Assembly: GCA_902784435.1 (NCBI GenBank) | Contig: CACZUR010000020.1 | Span: 1-64,000, forward strand | Length of the DNA: 64,000 nucleotides | From: an uncultured Bacteroidia bacterium | GTDB taxonomy: Bacteria; Bacteroidota; Bacteroidia; Bacteroidales; UBA932 | Direction of reading: 5' to 3' | In this document: piece by piece, positions 17,238 to 26,532 of the stretch | Layout of the letters: every line of letters starts with the position of its first letter | Position numbering within the stretch: the first letter of the stretch is position 1 | The notes under the pieces: generated by a model | Database searches by the model: none | Told to the model about the DNA's origin: nothing | What the model saw: the letters and a program-made list of their open reading frames with translations, nothing else | Made by a program: the position numbers and the translations under genes

Positions 17238-17330
17238 TATTAGCACATTACTGATTTTTATCGGGGCAATTTGCGCCGATAAGAATCAGCAAACACGTCA
17301 TTATGAGCGAGTTACGAACCAGCCGTACTT
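17238..17330 (+). repeat. Dispersed palindromic element, copy C
   Basis: The stem is formed by 17251-17264 (CTGATTTTTATCGG) and 17276-17289 with one mismatch. It is followed by CAAACACGTCATTATGAGCG and GTTACGAACCAGCC. It is in the same orientation as copies A and B and lies upstream of the large porin gene. Confidence 0.8.
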
Positions 17331-17396
17331 TCACACCTGCGCCATTCCCAACGTAATTGGGCTTCCGGAAGGATACATAGGTACAAATATTATTTG

Positions 17397-17404
17397 TATA
17401 TTTG
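17397..17404 (+). promoter_or_regulatory. -7 box of the large porin gene
   Basis: TATATTTG lies 6 nt before the ATG at 17411. The TTG at 17402 lies inside this box, which argues for the ATG as start and for a nearly leaderless message. No TTTG is found 20 nt upstream. Confidence 0.5.
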
Positions 17405-17410
17405 CAGACT

Positions 17411-20134
17411 ATGGCAAAGTTCTGGACGGAAATCCTGGTGCCCATCGCCATTGCAGGAGCTGTGGCGGCGCAGACCGTAGGCGTGGAAGTGAACCGCGCT
17501 GCGCGTCTGCATGCCTGGTTCCCCGCCGCCGTCCGGGATACGCTGGTCCATTTGCCGGACAGCCAGTCCGTGGCGACCGACAGCCTGCGGAACGCAACAG
17601 ACAGTCTCCGGAGTGTACCGGACAACCTGCGGAGTGCGGCCGATTCCCTGGCCGAAGAAGAGGACTTCGACCTGTTCGGGGCAGCGGAGGACACCGTTCC
17701 CACCGTTTTTGCCCGCGACACCATGAAGGTGCCCGACAGTCTCCGGCTCACGGATCCTTTCCTGTACCAGTGGTATGTAGCCACCAAAGACAGCTATACC
17801 CACAAACTGGTGGTAGACTCCCTGAAGGCAGAGGGCGACTCCCTGCTGTGGCCCCGCATCGACTCCCTGTTCCTGGCCGATTCCACGGCCGCCGCCAAGG
17901 CCGCCTGGGAGCGAAAATGGGCTTCCATGACCAAGGCCGAACGCAAGCGCTGGATTTACGAGCACGAAAAACTGCCCCTGATCCAGCACCGGCAGGACTC
18001 CATCCTGAAGCGGAAAGACAGCCTGCAGCACATCAAGGACAGCATCCGCCAGAATACGCCCCGCGTCCTGGAAACCGCCTTCCTGCCGGATTCCCTGTAT
18101 TTTAAGCGCATGGTCACCTGGCGCCACAACCGCCTGTACAACAGCATAGAGACCTTTGATTGGGACACCACCGCCAACTACCACTTCTACGACTATCCGT
18201 TCATGCGCAAGGACGTAGGGGCCAACTGGCTGGGCGTGCCCGGGTCGGCCGTACAGCAGTACAACTACTTCCGCCGCCAGGAAGAGACATCGGCCAACTT
18301 CTATGAGCCCATGGAGAGCTGGTCCTACACCCCGGACAATCTGGCGCAGTTTAACACCAAAATGCCGTACACGGAGCTGGAATACTATGGCAACCTTCTG
18401 GAAACCAGCAGCTTAAGTTCGGATTCTTACCGTGTGTTCACCACCCAGAACATCCTTCCCTCGCTGAACATCGCCCTGGAGATGAAGCGCTACGGCGGCG
18501 CGGGCATCCTGCGCAACGAGGAAACCAACAACCGCAACTACGTGGTGGCCGGCAACTACCTGGGCAAAAAATACCTGGCCCACGGCGGCGCCATCATCAA
18601 CCTGGTCACGCGCCAGGAAAGCGGCGGTGTCCAGGACAACATGTGGGTACGGGACACCGTGGTGGACGTGCGGGAAATCGAGGTCAACATGGCTGCGGCC
18701 AGCAACCGCTACAAGAAACTCACTTTCTTCTACGACCAAAGCTACCGCATCCCCTTCGAATTCCTGGAGCGCCTCAAACACCGGAAAGACAGCTCCTGGA
18801 CGCCCTCGGACAGCCTGAATACGGACATCACCACCGGCTTTATCGGCACGTCCTCGGAGTACACAACCTACACCAAGAAATACGTAGACAACACGTCGGC
18901 CCCGCTGTCGGCCTTCTACAACGACCTCTTCTACATCAATCCCAACAAGAGCACGGACTCGCTGCGGAACGCCCGGCTGGAAAACCGCATTTTCGTGCGG
19001 CTGCAGCCCTGGAAGGAAGACGCCCTGGTGTCCAAGATCGAAGGCGGCGTGGGCAACCGTTTCCAGACCTTCTACCTGCAGTCGCCCAACGAGGTACTGT
19101 ACCGCTCCGGCAACCAGAACTGGAATTCCTTCTACGTGTATGCCGGGGCCGAAGGCAGCCTGAACAAGTACCTGAAGTGGGACGCCACCGGCCTGTACAA
19201 CTTTGCCGGTTACGAACGCAACGACTTCTCCATCCAGGCCAACGCCGCGTTCAGCGTGTATCCGTTCCGCCGGCAGCCCACGAGCCCCATCACCCTGAAG
19301 GGACACTTCGAAACGTCCCTCAAGGAGCCGGATTTCTATCAGCAGCATTTCTTCTCCAACCACTTCCAATGGGACAACAACTTCGGGAAAACCTCCACCA
19401 CCAAGATAGAGGCCACGCTGGACATTCCCAAATGGCGGCTAAAGGCACAGGCCGGCTATTCCCTGCTGGCGGGGAAAGTGTTCTACGACACCCTGGGCAT
19501 CGCCCGGCAGGAAGCCGGCGCCATCAATGTGCTCATGGCCGCTCTCTCGCACCACGCCGTGCTGGGGCCCGTGCATCTGGAGAATTCGGCCCTGTTCCAA
19601 ATGTCTTCCCGCCAGGATGTACTCCCCCTCCCCACCCTGGCCCTGAACCTCCGCTACTACCTGCAGTTCAATATCAAAGACCCGAAGATCCTGCAGATGC
19701 AAATAGGCGCCAACCTGCGGTATAATACCCTCTGGTACGCGCCCAACTATAATCCGGTGGCCGGCGTATTTACCTTGCAGAACAAGGAGCTGTACGGCAA
19801 CACCCCCATTTTCGACGTCTTCGTGAACATGCAGTGGAAGAAGTGCTGCATCTTTATCAAGTACGAGAATGCCGGCAGGGGCTGGCCCAAGGAAACCCAC
19901 GACTTCTTTACCGCACACCATTATATCCAGACCGCACCGGCCATCAAGTTCGGTATCTCCTGGCCCTTCTACCCGCGCATGGGCGCCGCCAAGACCATGA
20001 GCTCCCGTGCCAGCGGCGGAGGCTTCGGAGGCGCCGGAGGTTCCACCGGCGGCCGCGGCCGTTCCTCCATGGGAGGCGCTTCCATGGGATCCGGAAGCGC
20101 CGGCCGGTCTGGCATGACCCGTGCCACCCGATGA
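17411..20134 (+). CDS. Large putative porin with Gly/Ser-rich tail
   Basis: The 907-residue protein has an N-terminal export segment (WTEILVPIAIAGAVAAQ). A Ser/Asp-rich region with short repeats of the form DSLRN/DNLRS (about 50-80) follows, then a helical charged stretch (about 130-215). From about residue 240 to 855 it is beta-strand rich with many aromatic residues, as in the Bacteroidetes putative porin family. Unusually, it does not end at the last strand but in a roughly 40-residue tail of Gly, Ser and Arg (GGGFGGAGGSTGGRGR). It overlaps the lytic transglycosylase gene by ATGA. Confidence 0.75.
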   Translation: MAKFWTEILVPIAIAGAVAAQTVGVEVNRAARLHAWFPAAVRDTLVHLPDSQSVATDSLRNATDSLRSVPDNLRSAADSLAEEEDFDLFGAAEDTVPTVFARDTMKVPDSLRLTDPFLYQWYVATKDSYTHKLVVDSLKAEGDSLLWPRIDSLFLADSTAAAKAAWERKWASMTKAERKRWIYEHEKLPLIQHRQDSILKRKDSLQHIKDSIRQNTPRVLETAFLPDSLYFKRMVTWRHNRLYNSIETFDWDTTANYHFYDYPFMRKDVGANWLGVPGSAVQQYNYFRRQEETSANFYEPMESWSYTPDNLAQFNTKMPYTELEYYGNLLETSSLSSDSYRVFTTQNILPSLNIALEMKRYGGAGILRNEETNNRNYVVAGNYLGKKYLAHGGAIINLVTRQESGGVQDNMWVRDTVVDVREIEVNMAAASNRYKKLTFFYDQSYRIPFEFLERLKHRKDSSWTPSDSLNTDITTGFIGTSSEYTTYTKKYVDNTSAPLSAFYNDLFYINPNKSTDSLRNARLENRIFVRLQPWKEDALVSKIEGGVGNRFQTFYLQSPNEVLYRSGNQNWNSFYVYAGAEGSLNKYLKWDATGLYNFAGYERNDFSIQANAAFSVYPFRRQPTSPITLKGHFETSLKEPDFYQQHFFSNHFQWDNNFGKTSTTKIEATLDIPKWRLKAQAGYSLLAGKVFYDTLGIARQEAGAINVLMAALSHHAVLGPVHLENSALFQMSSRQDVLPLPTLALNLRYYLQFNIKDPKILQMQIGANLRYNTLWYAPNYNPVAGVFTLQNKELYGNTPIFDVFVNMQWKKCCIFIKYENAGRGWPKETHDFFTAHHYIQTAPAIKFGISWPFYPRMGAAKTMSSRASGGGFGGAGGSTGGRGRSSMGGASMGSGSAGRSGMTRATR

Positions 20135-20751
20135 AATACAAGCCTCTATACTGCCTCCTGGCTGTAGCCCTGGGACTCATGCTCACCCAGATCAGCGGCC
20201 CTTCACCGGCCCCGGAGGCCGATTATCCCGCCACCTGGGCGCCCGTGCACGCCTGCATCTGGGCACCGGAGCTGGAACTGGGCAGTGAGGAAGCCATCAG
20301 CCCCTACGACCACCTCATGAAAACCGCCGCCGAAAACATCGGCTGGGACTGGCGCATGCTGGCGGCCATGGTATACCACGAATCCCGTTTCCACAACGAG
20401 GCCCAGTCGGCCAAAGGAGCCAGGGGCCTCATGCAGATCATCAGCCAGCGCTACGAGGAAGAAGAGCTGCTGAATCCGGCACGGAACCTGGCCATCGGCA
20501 CGCGCTACCTGCACTACCTGGAAGGACTGTTCGAAGCGGCCACGCCCCTGGAAACCAAAAAGTTCGCCCTGGCGGCCTATAACCTGGGCGAAGGCAAAAT
20601 CGGCCGCCTGATAGAGCAGACCCAGGCCCGCGGCCGGGATGCCACGCGCTGGGACAACGTGGCCCAGGAACTCCCCGAAGGCCATCACACCGTGGCCTAC
20701 GTGAACAAGGTCCTGGACACGTACTTCAACTATATCGAGCTGTATCGCTGA
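20131..20751 (+). CDS. Membrane-anchored or secreted lytic transglycosylase (SLT, GH23-like)
   Basis: The 206-residue protein starts with MKYKPLYCLLAVALGLMLT, a signal peptide or anchor. The SLT domain has the catalytic Glu in MVYHESRFHNEA (about residue 88), then SAKGARGLMQI, and the AAYNLGEGKI motif (about 150). It cleaves the glycan strand of murein in the periplasm. The start overlaps the porin stop by 4 nt, so the two are translationally coupled, perhaps to make room for barrel assembly. It converges on the permease gene with no gap. Confidence 0.9.
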   Translation: MKYKPLYCLLAVALGLMLTQISGPSPAPEADYPATWAPVHACIWAPELELGSEEAISPYDHLMKTAAENIGWDWRMLAAMVYHESRFHNEAQSAKGARGLMQIISQRYEEEELLNPARNLAIGTRYLHYLEGLFEAATPLETKKFALAAYNLGEGKIGRLIEQTQARGRDATRWDNVAQELPEGHHTVAYVNKVLDTYFNYIELYR

Positions 20752-21900
20752 TTATTCCGCCTTTACCGTGGCAGCCGGATCGATGGAAGAAATGACCCGG
20801 GTGGGCAGCCACAGCAGGGCCAGGATGCCCAGGAATGCGGCGGCATCGGCCCCCAGGATCCACCACGGATTCACATTCACGGGCACCCAGGATACGAAGT
20901 AATTGGCCGGGTCCAGCGGAATCAGGTGAAGCGTGCCCTGCAGGAGGCAGAAAACGAGGGCCAGGGCATTGCCGATGAGCATGCCCCTCAGTACCGCCCG
21001 GGCGCCCACCCGCACAAAGATGCCGCCGATAGCGCGGTCGGTCATGCCCAGCGTCTTCAGGGTGCCGATGGCCGGAATGTTCCTGAGCAGCATGATCAGC
21101 AGCCCGCTCACCATATTGAAGCCGGCCACCACCGTCATCAGGATCAGGATGACCAGCACATTCATATCCAGCAGCTTAAGCCAGTCGAAGACCTGCGGAT
21201 AGGTTTTCTCGCAGGAGGCCACATACAGGCCTTCCTCAATCTCATGGCCGCTGTTCAGGAGCAGATGGCCGATCCGCCCGGCGCTTTCCTCCGGCTTATA
21301 GCCCTCGGAGAGCTTGACATCCAGGCAGGACACCTCCTCCGGGGACCAGCCGTTCAGGCGCTGCAGGTCCTCCAGCGAGGCGTACACCATCAGATTGTCG
21401 TCCAGCTCCAGCAGGTCACGGTGAAGCGCCGTGATGTTGAATCGCCGCACACGCACCTTTTCTCCCACGAAGTACACGGTGAGTTTGTCCCCGACGCCCA
21501 GGCCGGTAATCTGCGCCAGGCGCTGGGGAATGGACACGGACAGGGCCGTGCTGTCGGCCCGGGAGATGCCCTTCACCACCACCCCGTGCACGATGTCCCC
21601 GTTTTTGACGATACCTGCCCGCAGGACCACCGGGGTCACTTCCTGCACGCCCGGAAGGGCCAGCAGGGCCTCTTCCGAAGGCAGATGACGGGGAATGGGG
21701 ACCGGATCCCCGTCCGAAGACACATACGGGCTGATGCGGACATCACCAGTCATAGCCGCCACGCCGTCCCGTATGGCATGACGGAATCCGGCGCTGACGG
21801 CTACGGCTACGATGATGACAAAGAAACTGACGGCTATCGCGATAGCCGCCACGTTTCCTTGGAATTTCAGTTTTCCGGATATGAAGCTGCCGGCTACCAA
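20752..21900 (-). CDS. FtsX-family ABC permease (LolC/LolE-like)
   Basis: The 382-residue protein has an N-terminal membrane helix (VAAIAIAVSFFVIIVAVAVS), a large periplasmic domain (about 45-245) and three C-terminal helices (MNVLVILILMTVVAGFNMVS; VLRGMLIGNALALVFCLL; ILGADAAAFLGILALLWLP). This is the MacB-like/FtsX layout of LolC/LolE lipoprotein-release permeases. The start is TTG at 21900, 7 nt inside the peptidase gene. The first in-frame ATG would remove the first helix. No ATPase gene (LolD) is adjacent. Confidence 0.8.
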   Translation of the reverse strand: MVAGSFISGKLKFQGNVAAIAIAVSFFVIIVAVAVSAGFRHAIRDGVAAMTGDVRISPYVSSDGDPVPIPRHLPSEEALLALPGVQEVTPVVLRAGIVKNGDIVHGVVVKGISRADSTALSVSIPQRLAQITGLGVGDKLTVYFVGEKVRVRRFNITALHRDLLELDDNLMVYASLEDLQRLNGWSPEEVSCLDVKLSEGYKPEESAGRIGHLLLNSGHEIEEGLYVASCEKTYPQVFDWLKLLDMNVLVILILMTVVAGFNMVSGLLIMLLRNIPAIGTLKTLGMTDRAIGGIFVRVGARAVLRGMLIGNALALVFCLLQGTLHLIPLDPANYFVSWVPVNVNPWWILGADAAAFLGILALLWLPTRVISSIDPAATVKAE

Positions 21901-23903
21901 ATGTGCACGCGCTCTTCTTCCGGACGGAACATGGGATCTCCTTCGTGGATGTCGAAGGCATCGAAGAAGGTCTGGAAGTTCTTCACCGACACGTTCACGC
22001 GGTTCTGGGCCAGCGAATGCACATCCATGTTGGTAAGGCGGGCTTTCTCCTGGTCCGTGATGTTCTGGGCCCAGATGGCGCCGTAGCTCAGGTAGAAGCG
22101 CTGGGCGCGGGTGAAGCCGTCGATCATGGGATCGGCTTTACCCTTGGTGGCATTCTCCATGGCCGTGAAGGCGATGGAAAGGCCGCCGTGGTCGCCGATG
22201 TTCTCACCCAGGGTATAGCGGCCGTTGGCCTTGACGCCGGGCAGGATCTCAATTTCGTCGAACTGGGCCACCAGTTTGTCTCCCAGGGCGTCGAACTTGG
22301 CCTTGTCCTCGGGGGTCCACCAGTTCACCATATTGCCCTTGGCATCGAACATGGAGCCCTGGTCGTCAAAGCCGTGGCTCATTTCGTGGCCGATCACTAC
22401 GCCAATACCGCCGTAGTTCACCGGGTCGTCTGCGTTGGGATCGAAGAAAGGCTTCTGAAGGATAGCGGCCGGGAAGCAAATCTCGTTGGTAGTGGGGTTG
22501 TAGTAGGCGTTCACGGTCTGGGGCGTCATGCCCCATTCGGTCTTGTCCGTGGGTTTTCCCAGTTTCTGGAGGTTGTCCTGCACATACCAGGCGCTGGCGC
22601 TGCGCAGGTTCTCGTAATAAGTCTTGGACGGGTCGATGTCCAGGGTGCTGTAGTCCTTCCACTTGTCAGGATAGCCGATCTTCACGGTGAAGGCGGCCAG
22701 CTTTTCGCGGGCCTTGGCCTTGGTTTCGTCGCTCATCCATTCCAGCTGGTCGATGTGCTCGCCCAGGGCGGTCCGCAGGTTCTCCACCAGGGCCACCATC
22801 TTCTGCTTGGAGCTTTCCGGGAAGAAGCGCTTCACATACATTTCGCCGACAGCTTCACCGAGGATGCCGTTGGGAACGCTCATGGCGCGCTTCCAGCGGG
22901 GCTGCTGTTCCTGGGCGCCGGCCATCTGATGGGAGAAGAACTCCCAGCTGGCGGTATACATTTCGTCGTCCAGGGCACCGCACTGGCTGCTCACGAAGTT
23001 GCACAGGATGTAGGCTTTCAGGTAGTCGATGGTGGTGTTGTCCAGGGCCTCGGAAAGGGCCTGGAAGTAGCTGGGCTGCTGCACGATGACCATGTCCTGG
23101 GGCGCTACGCCTGCGGCCGCGAGAATCTGGTCGAAGCGGATGCCGGGATAGCGCTCGCAAATCTGGGCGCTGGACATGGGATTGTAGATGGCCTGCATGT
23201 TGCGGTTTTGCTCGCGGGTCCAGAAAATGCCGGCCAGATTGTCCTCGATGACCATATCCTTAGCCACGATCTCATCGGCATTCTCGATGCCCGCCAGCGT
23301 AAGGGCCTTTTTCAGGAAAGCCACATAGCCGGCCTTCAGCTCCGCGTTTTCGGGCTTGAGATAGTAGTCACGGTCTCCCATGCCCAGGCCGCCCTGGCCC
23401 AGGTAAAGCACCTGGTTGTCGCTGTTGGCCAGGTCTGCCTCTACGCCGAAGCCAAAGAAGCCGCCTTCTCCCACCAGGGCCATCTTACCCAGCAGCTGGG
23501 CCAGCTGGTCGTGGTTTTCCACGGAGAGGATTTCCTGGATGTACGGCTGGATGGGCTGGGCACCCAGGTTGTTGCGGGTGGTGGAGTCCAGGGCCATCTT
23601 GTACAGGTCCGATATTTTCTGGTCTACGGTGCCGGGCTTGGCGTTCATGGTGGCCATGCTCTCGAACAGGGCGTTCAGGTTTTCCTGGGTGCGTTCCCGG
23701 ATGGCATCGAAGCTGCCATAGCGGGAGAATTCCGGACGCAGCGGATTCTTGACCTGCCAGCCACCGGTGGCATACTGATAGAAATCTTCTTTGGGACTGG
23801 TGGAGGTGTCCAGGTCCGTCAGGTCCAGGGCAGGAGCGGTGTTTTTGGGACCGCAGGCCGCCATAGCCAGCATTGACATCATAATTAACAGAGATTTTTT
23901 CAT
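21894..23903 (-). CDS. pepO: M13-family zinc metallopeptidase lipoprotein (neprilysin/PepO-like)
   Basis: The 669-residue protein starts at 23903 and has a lipoprotein signal (MKKSLLIMMSMLAMAA, then Cys). The catalytic domain shows the M13 zinc motif VVIGHEMSHGFDDQG, the downstream ENIGDHGGLSIAF with the third ligand Glu, the substrate-binding NAYYNPTTNEICFPA, and the terminal HIW-type ending common to the family. It is predicted to degrade peptides in the periplasm or at the cell surface. Full length. The permease gene starts within its last codons. Confidence 0.93.
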   Translation of the reverse strand: MKKSLLIMMSMLAMAACGPKNTAPALDLTDLDTSTSPKEDFYQYATGGWQVKNPLRPEFSRYGSFDAIRERTQENLNALFESMATMNAKPGTVDQKISDLYKMALDSTTRNNLGAQPIQPYIQEILSVENHDQLAQLLGKMALVGEGGFFGFGVEADLANSDNQVLYLGQGGLGMGDRDYYLKPENAELKAGYVAFLKKALTLAGIENADEIVAKDMVIEDNLAGIFWTREQNRNMQAIYNPMSSAQICERYPGIRFDQILAAAGVAPQDMVIVQQPSYFQALSEALDNTTIDYLKAYILCNFVSSQCGALDDEMYTASWEFFSHQMAGAQEQQPRWKRAMSVPNGILGEAVGEMYVKRFFPESSKQKMVALVENLRTALGEHIDQLEWMSDETKAKAREKLAAFTVKIGYPDKWKDYSTLDIDPSKTYYENLRSASAWYVQDNLQKLGKPTDKTEWGMTPQTVNAYYNPTTNEICFPAAILQKPFFDPNADDPVNYGGIGVVIGHEMSHGFDDQGSMFDAKGNMVNWWTPEDKAKFDALGDKLVAQFDEIEILPGVKANGRYTLGENIGDHGGLSIAFTAMENATKGKADPMIDGFTRAQRFYLSYGAIWAQNITDQEKARLTNMDVHSLAQNRVNVSVKNFQTFFDAFDIHEGDPMFRPEEERVHIW

Positions 23904-23938
23904 AAGGTATTTTTGAGTTGGTTGATCTTCACAATTTG

Positions 23939-23946
23939 CAAAATTA
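23939..23946 (-). promoter_or_regulatory. -7 box of the M13 peptidase-permease operon
   Basis: The minus strand reads TAATTTTG, fitting TAnnTTTG, 35 nt before the peptidase start. The divergent plus-strand gene at 23986 has only a one-mismatch GATATTTG at 23959-23966. Confidence 0.4.
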
Positions 23947-23985
23947 CACAATATTGCGGATATTTGTGCTTACAAACCCGATTTT

Positions 23986-24669
23986 ATGAAAGTCAAAGAT
24001 ATCGCCATCCGATATGGGATTTCTACCCTGGGCCTGATTCTGGTCGCCCTGGGCGTGGGAATCTCCATCAAATCCAATCTGGGCATTGCCCCACCGTCCT
24101 GCCCCCCGACCATCCTCAACCTTCAGTGGACGGCCATTTCCGTGGGCACGTTCACCTGGATGATGCACCTGGTGTTCATCCTGCTGCAAATGCTCATCCT
24201 CCGGAAGGACTTCAAGCTGCGCTATCTCATGCAGATTCCCGCCGCCTTTGTGTTCGGCTACATGTGCGACGCTTCCATCTGGCTCTTCGACGCCATCGCT
24301 TCGCCCGCCACCACTTACTGGGTACAGGTGCTCCTGAGCCTGGCCGCCGTGGTGCTCACGGCCATCGGCATCAAACTGGAGGTGGTGGGAGAAGGCTGGA
24401 TCCTGGCCGGCGACTTTACCACCGCCGTCCTGTCCAAGGTGACCAAACAGCCTTTCAGCACGGTGAAAGTGGTCTTCGACGTGGCCCTGGTGGCACTGAC
24501 GGCCCTGTTTGCCTGGATAGCCTTCGGCCTGCTCACCGGCAACGGCAGCACGGTGGTCATCCGCGAAGGCACCTTGATCCTGGCCTTCCTCACGGGCATC
24601 TGCATGCGCTTCACAGACCCTGTCATAGACAAACTGGTGGGCGGCTGGGTTCCCAAACACAATGAATAA
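23986..24669 (+). CDS. YczE/DUF6198-family integral membrane protein
   Basis: The 227-residue protein has about five or six membrane helices and the opening YGISTLGLILVALGVGISIKSNLGIAP, typical of the YczE/YitT-like membrane proteins. The SNLG segment and the LEVVGEGWILAGDF loop are family features. It is located in the inner membrane and may be a transporter, but no substrate is known. It overlaps the next transporter gene by 8 nt, so the two are likely cotranscribed. Confidence 0.8.
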   Translation: MKVKDIAIRYGISTLGLILVALGVGISIKSNLGIAPPSCPPTILNLQWTAISVGTFTWMMHLVFILLQMLILRKDFKLRYLMQIPAAFVFGYMCDASIWLFDAIASPATTYWVQVLLSLAAVVLTAIGIKLEVVGEGWILAGDFTTAVLSKVTKQPFSTVKVVFDVALVALTALFAWIAFGLLTGNGSTVVIREGTLILAFLTGICMRFTDPVIDKLVGGWVPKHNE

Positions 24670-25615
24670 GGTCCTCCGCTTCGTCAAGGACTGGATGCTG
24701 CCCATGGCCATCGTCCTGGGCATCAGCCTGTACCTGCTTTACCACTTCACCCCCGCCCTGCACAGCTACGGGCGCTGGCTGCACCCGCTGGCCTCCGAAG
24801 GCCAGCGGCTGGTCATCGCCACGCTCCTGTTCTTCCAGTTCGTCAAGATTTCCCCGCACGACATCAAGCTGTGCGCCTGGCATTGGAAGGCGCTGGCCAT
24901 CCAGGCCGGTTCCTTTTCCGTGCTGGCCGCCATCATCTACTTCCTGTCCCCGGGCACGCCCCGCACGCTGCTGGAATGCACCATGCTGTGTATGATCTGT
25001 CCCACAGCATCCGCTGCGGGCGTCATTACAGACCGGCTGGGCGGAGACCTCGCCGCCACGGTTTCCTATCTGGTCATGATCAATGTGGCGGGGACCTTCC
25101 TCATTCCGCTGGTCATCCCGCTGGTGAATCCGTCGGCCCACATGGCCTTCTGGGCCTATGTGGGGCACATCGCCCTCAAAGTGTTCCCGGTGCTCATCCT
25201 GCCCGGCCTGGCAGCCTGGGCCATCCGCTACACCACGCACCGCCTGCAGCGGAGGCTCATGCGCTGGGCGTCCAACTCCTTCTACGTGTGGGGCGTGGGC
25301 CTCACGCTGGCCATGGTGCTGTCTACCCGCGCACTCCTGCTGAGCGGCCTGGGCGCCTGGTCCATCGCCGGCATCGTGGCCGTGTCGGTCCTTTGCTGCG
25401 CCGTCCAGTTCTTCGCCGGCCGCAGGATGGAAAAGGAGCGCATCCCCAGCCTCACCGCCGGTCAGGCCCTGGGCCAGAAAAATACCGGCTTCCTGATCTG
25501 GCTGGGCTACAATTACATGACCCCGGTCACGTCCGTGGCCGGTGGTCTCTATGCCATCTGGCAGAATCTGTTCAATTCCTGGGAACTGTACCGGAAAGAG
25601 CATCCGGCCCGCTAG
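24662..25615 (+). CDS. BASS-type (bile acid/sodium symporter-like) transporter
   Basis: The 317-residue protein has about nine or ten helices. FFQFVKISPHDIKL, MLCMICPTASAAGVITDRLGGDLA and YLVMINVAGTFLIPLVIPLV resemble the crossover regions of the bile acid:sodium symporter / arsenite permease (BASS) superfamily. The substrate is unknown. Bacterial members move organic anions such as pyruvate or pantoate, or bile salts. It is translationally coupled to the upstream YczE-like gene and overlaps the convergent TPR gene by 4 nt. Confidence 0.7.
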   Translation: MNKVLRFVKDWMLPMAIVLGISLYLLYHFTPALHSYGRWLHPLASEGQRLVIATLLFFQFVKISPHDIKLCAWHWKALAIQAGSFSVLAAIIYFLSPGTPRTLLECTMLCMICPTASAAGVITDRLGGDLAATVSYLVMINVAGTFLIPLVIPLVNPSAHMAFWAYVGHIALKVFPVLILPGLAAWAIRYTTHRLQRRLMRWASNSFYVWGVGLTLAMVLSTRALLLSGLGAWSIAGIVAVSVLCCAVQFFAGRRMEKERIPSLTAGQALGQKNTGFLIWLGYNYMTPVTSVAGGLYAIWQNLFNSWELYRKEHPAR

Positions 25616-26532
25616 CGGTACGCATCCAGGCGGGCCTGGGCGCTGGCGCGGTCCTGCTCGGTTTCGCCGTTCCTGGCCATGAGCTGGAGATACTTCTTCT
25701 CCAGCTTCCTGTCTTTGGTGGTACGGGCCAGCAGGAGGCAGTTCCTGAGGGCCGTCATGTCGCCGGGATGTTTTTTCAGGACCTTGTCATAATACTGCAG
25801 GGCCTTCTTGTTCTCCTTCCGGATCAGGTGGTAGCTGCCCAAGTTGTCCAGGAAGAGAGGGTCTTCCTTGCAGTAGGTGAGCATGTGCTCCGACAGGGTT
25901 TTGAAGGCCAGGGCCGAGGCGTCGCTGCCGATGCGGAAAATGGCCGCGCAGTAGTCTTGCATAAAGGCTTTGAACTGCTCCTGCGTTACGCCGTCCAGGC
26001 CTTCGAACTCCCAGACGGGCTTCTCCTTATAGTTTTTGTCGGCCAGGGCGCACAGTTCCTGCAGGGCCATCTCCGGCTTCTCCTTTTCGTAGGCGATGAG
26101 GGCGTCGATGCGCGCGAAACGGTAGTCCAGGCGCCAGGGTTTGGCCGATATGGCCTTGCCGATGGCCGCATTGGCTTCTGCAAAAAGGTCATCGTCGTAC
26201 TCGTACACCTCGAAGTAGTTGTGCTTTTTTCCCAGGGAGTCTGTCATGGGAAGGAGCGGCGGCTGGCCCAGGTAGCGGTCCCGGTCCAGTTCCACCACAC
26301 GGGAAGTGCGGCAGCGGGAGAAACAGAAGGAGAAACGGGCCAGCATCTGCTGCGGGTCCTCCGGGTAAGCGGCCTCCCACTTGTTCAGGAGGGTTTCGAT
26401 GCCCACACCGGAGGGCCCCACGCGTTCTGCCAGGTTGTTGTAGCGGCGAAGGAAGTCGGCCTGGGATTCCTGGGCGAGGGCCGCCAAAGGCAGCAGGGCC
26501 AGGGCAATCAGCAATACAAATATACGTTTCAT
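25612..26532 (-). CDS. Secreted TPR-repeat protein
   Basis: The 306-residue protein has a signal peptide (MKRIFVLLIALALLPLAALA) and is helical throughout. The C-terminal part carries TPR units: LFLDNLGSYHLIRKENKKAL, YYDKVLKKHPGDMTALRNC and ARTTKDRKLEKKYLQLMARN. The N-terminal part has no recognised fold. It is predicted to be periplasmic and to act in protein-protein contacts. It overlaps the stop codon of the RNA methyltransferase gene by ATGA, so it belongs to that operon. Confidence 0.75.
   Translation of the reverse strand: MKRIFVLLIALALLPLAALAQESQADFLRRYNNLAERVGPSGVGIETLLNKWEAAYPEDPQQMLARFSFCFSRCRTSRVVELDRDRYLGQPPLLPMTDSLGKKHNYFEVYEYDDDLFAEANAAIGKAISAKPWRLDYRFARIDALIAYEKEKPEMALQELCALADKNYKEKPVWEFEGLDGVTQEQFKAFMQDYCAAIFRIGSDASALAFKTLSEHMLTYCKEDPLFLDNLGSYHLIRKENKKALQYYDKVLKKHPGDMTALRNCLLLARTTKDRKLEKKYLQLMARNGETEQDRASAQARLDAYR

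Noticed and set aside
13390..17330. Integron attC sites
   Set aside because: The palindromes lack the GTTRRRY/RYYYAAC core sites in the right places, and no integrase or cassette array is present.
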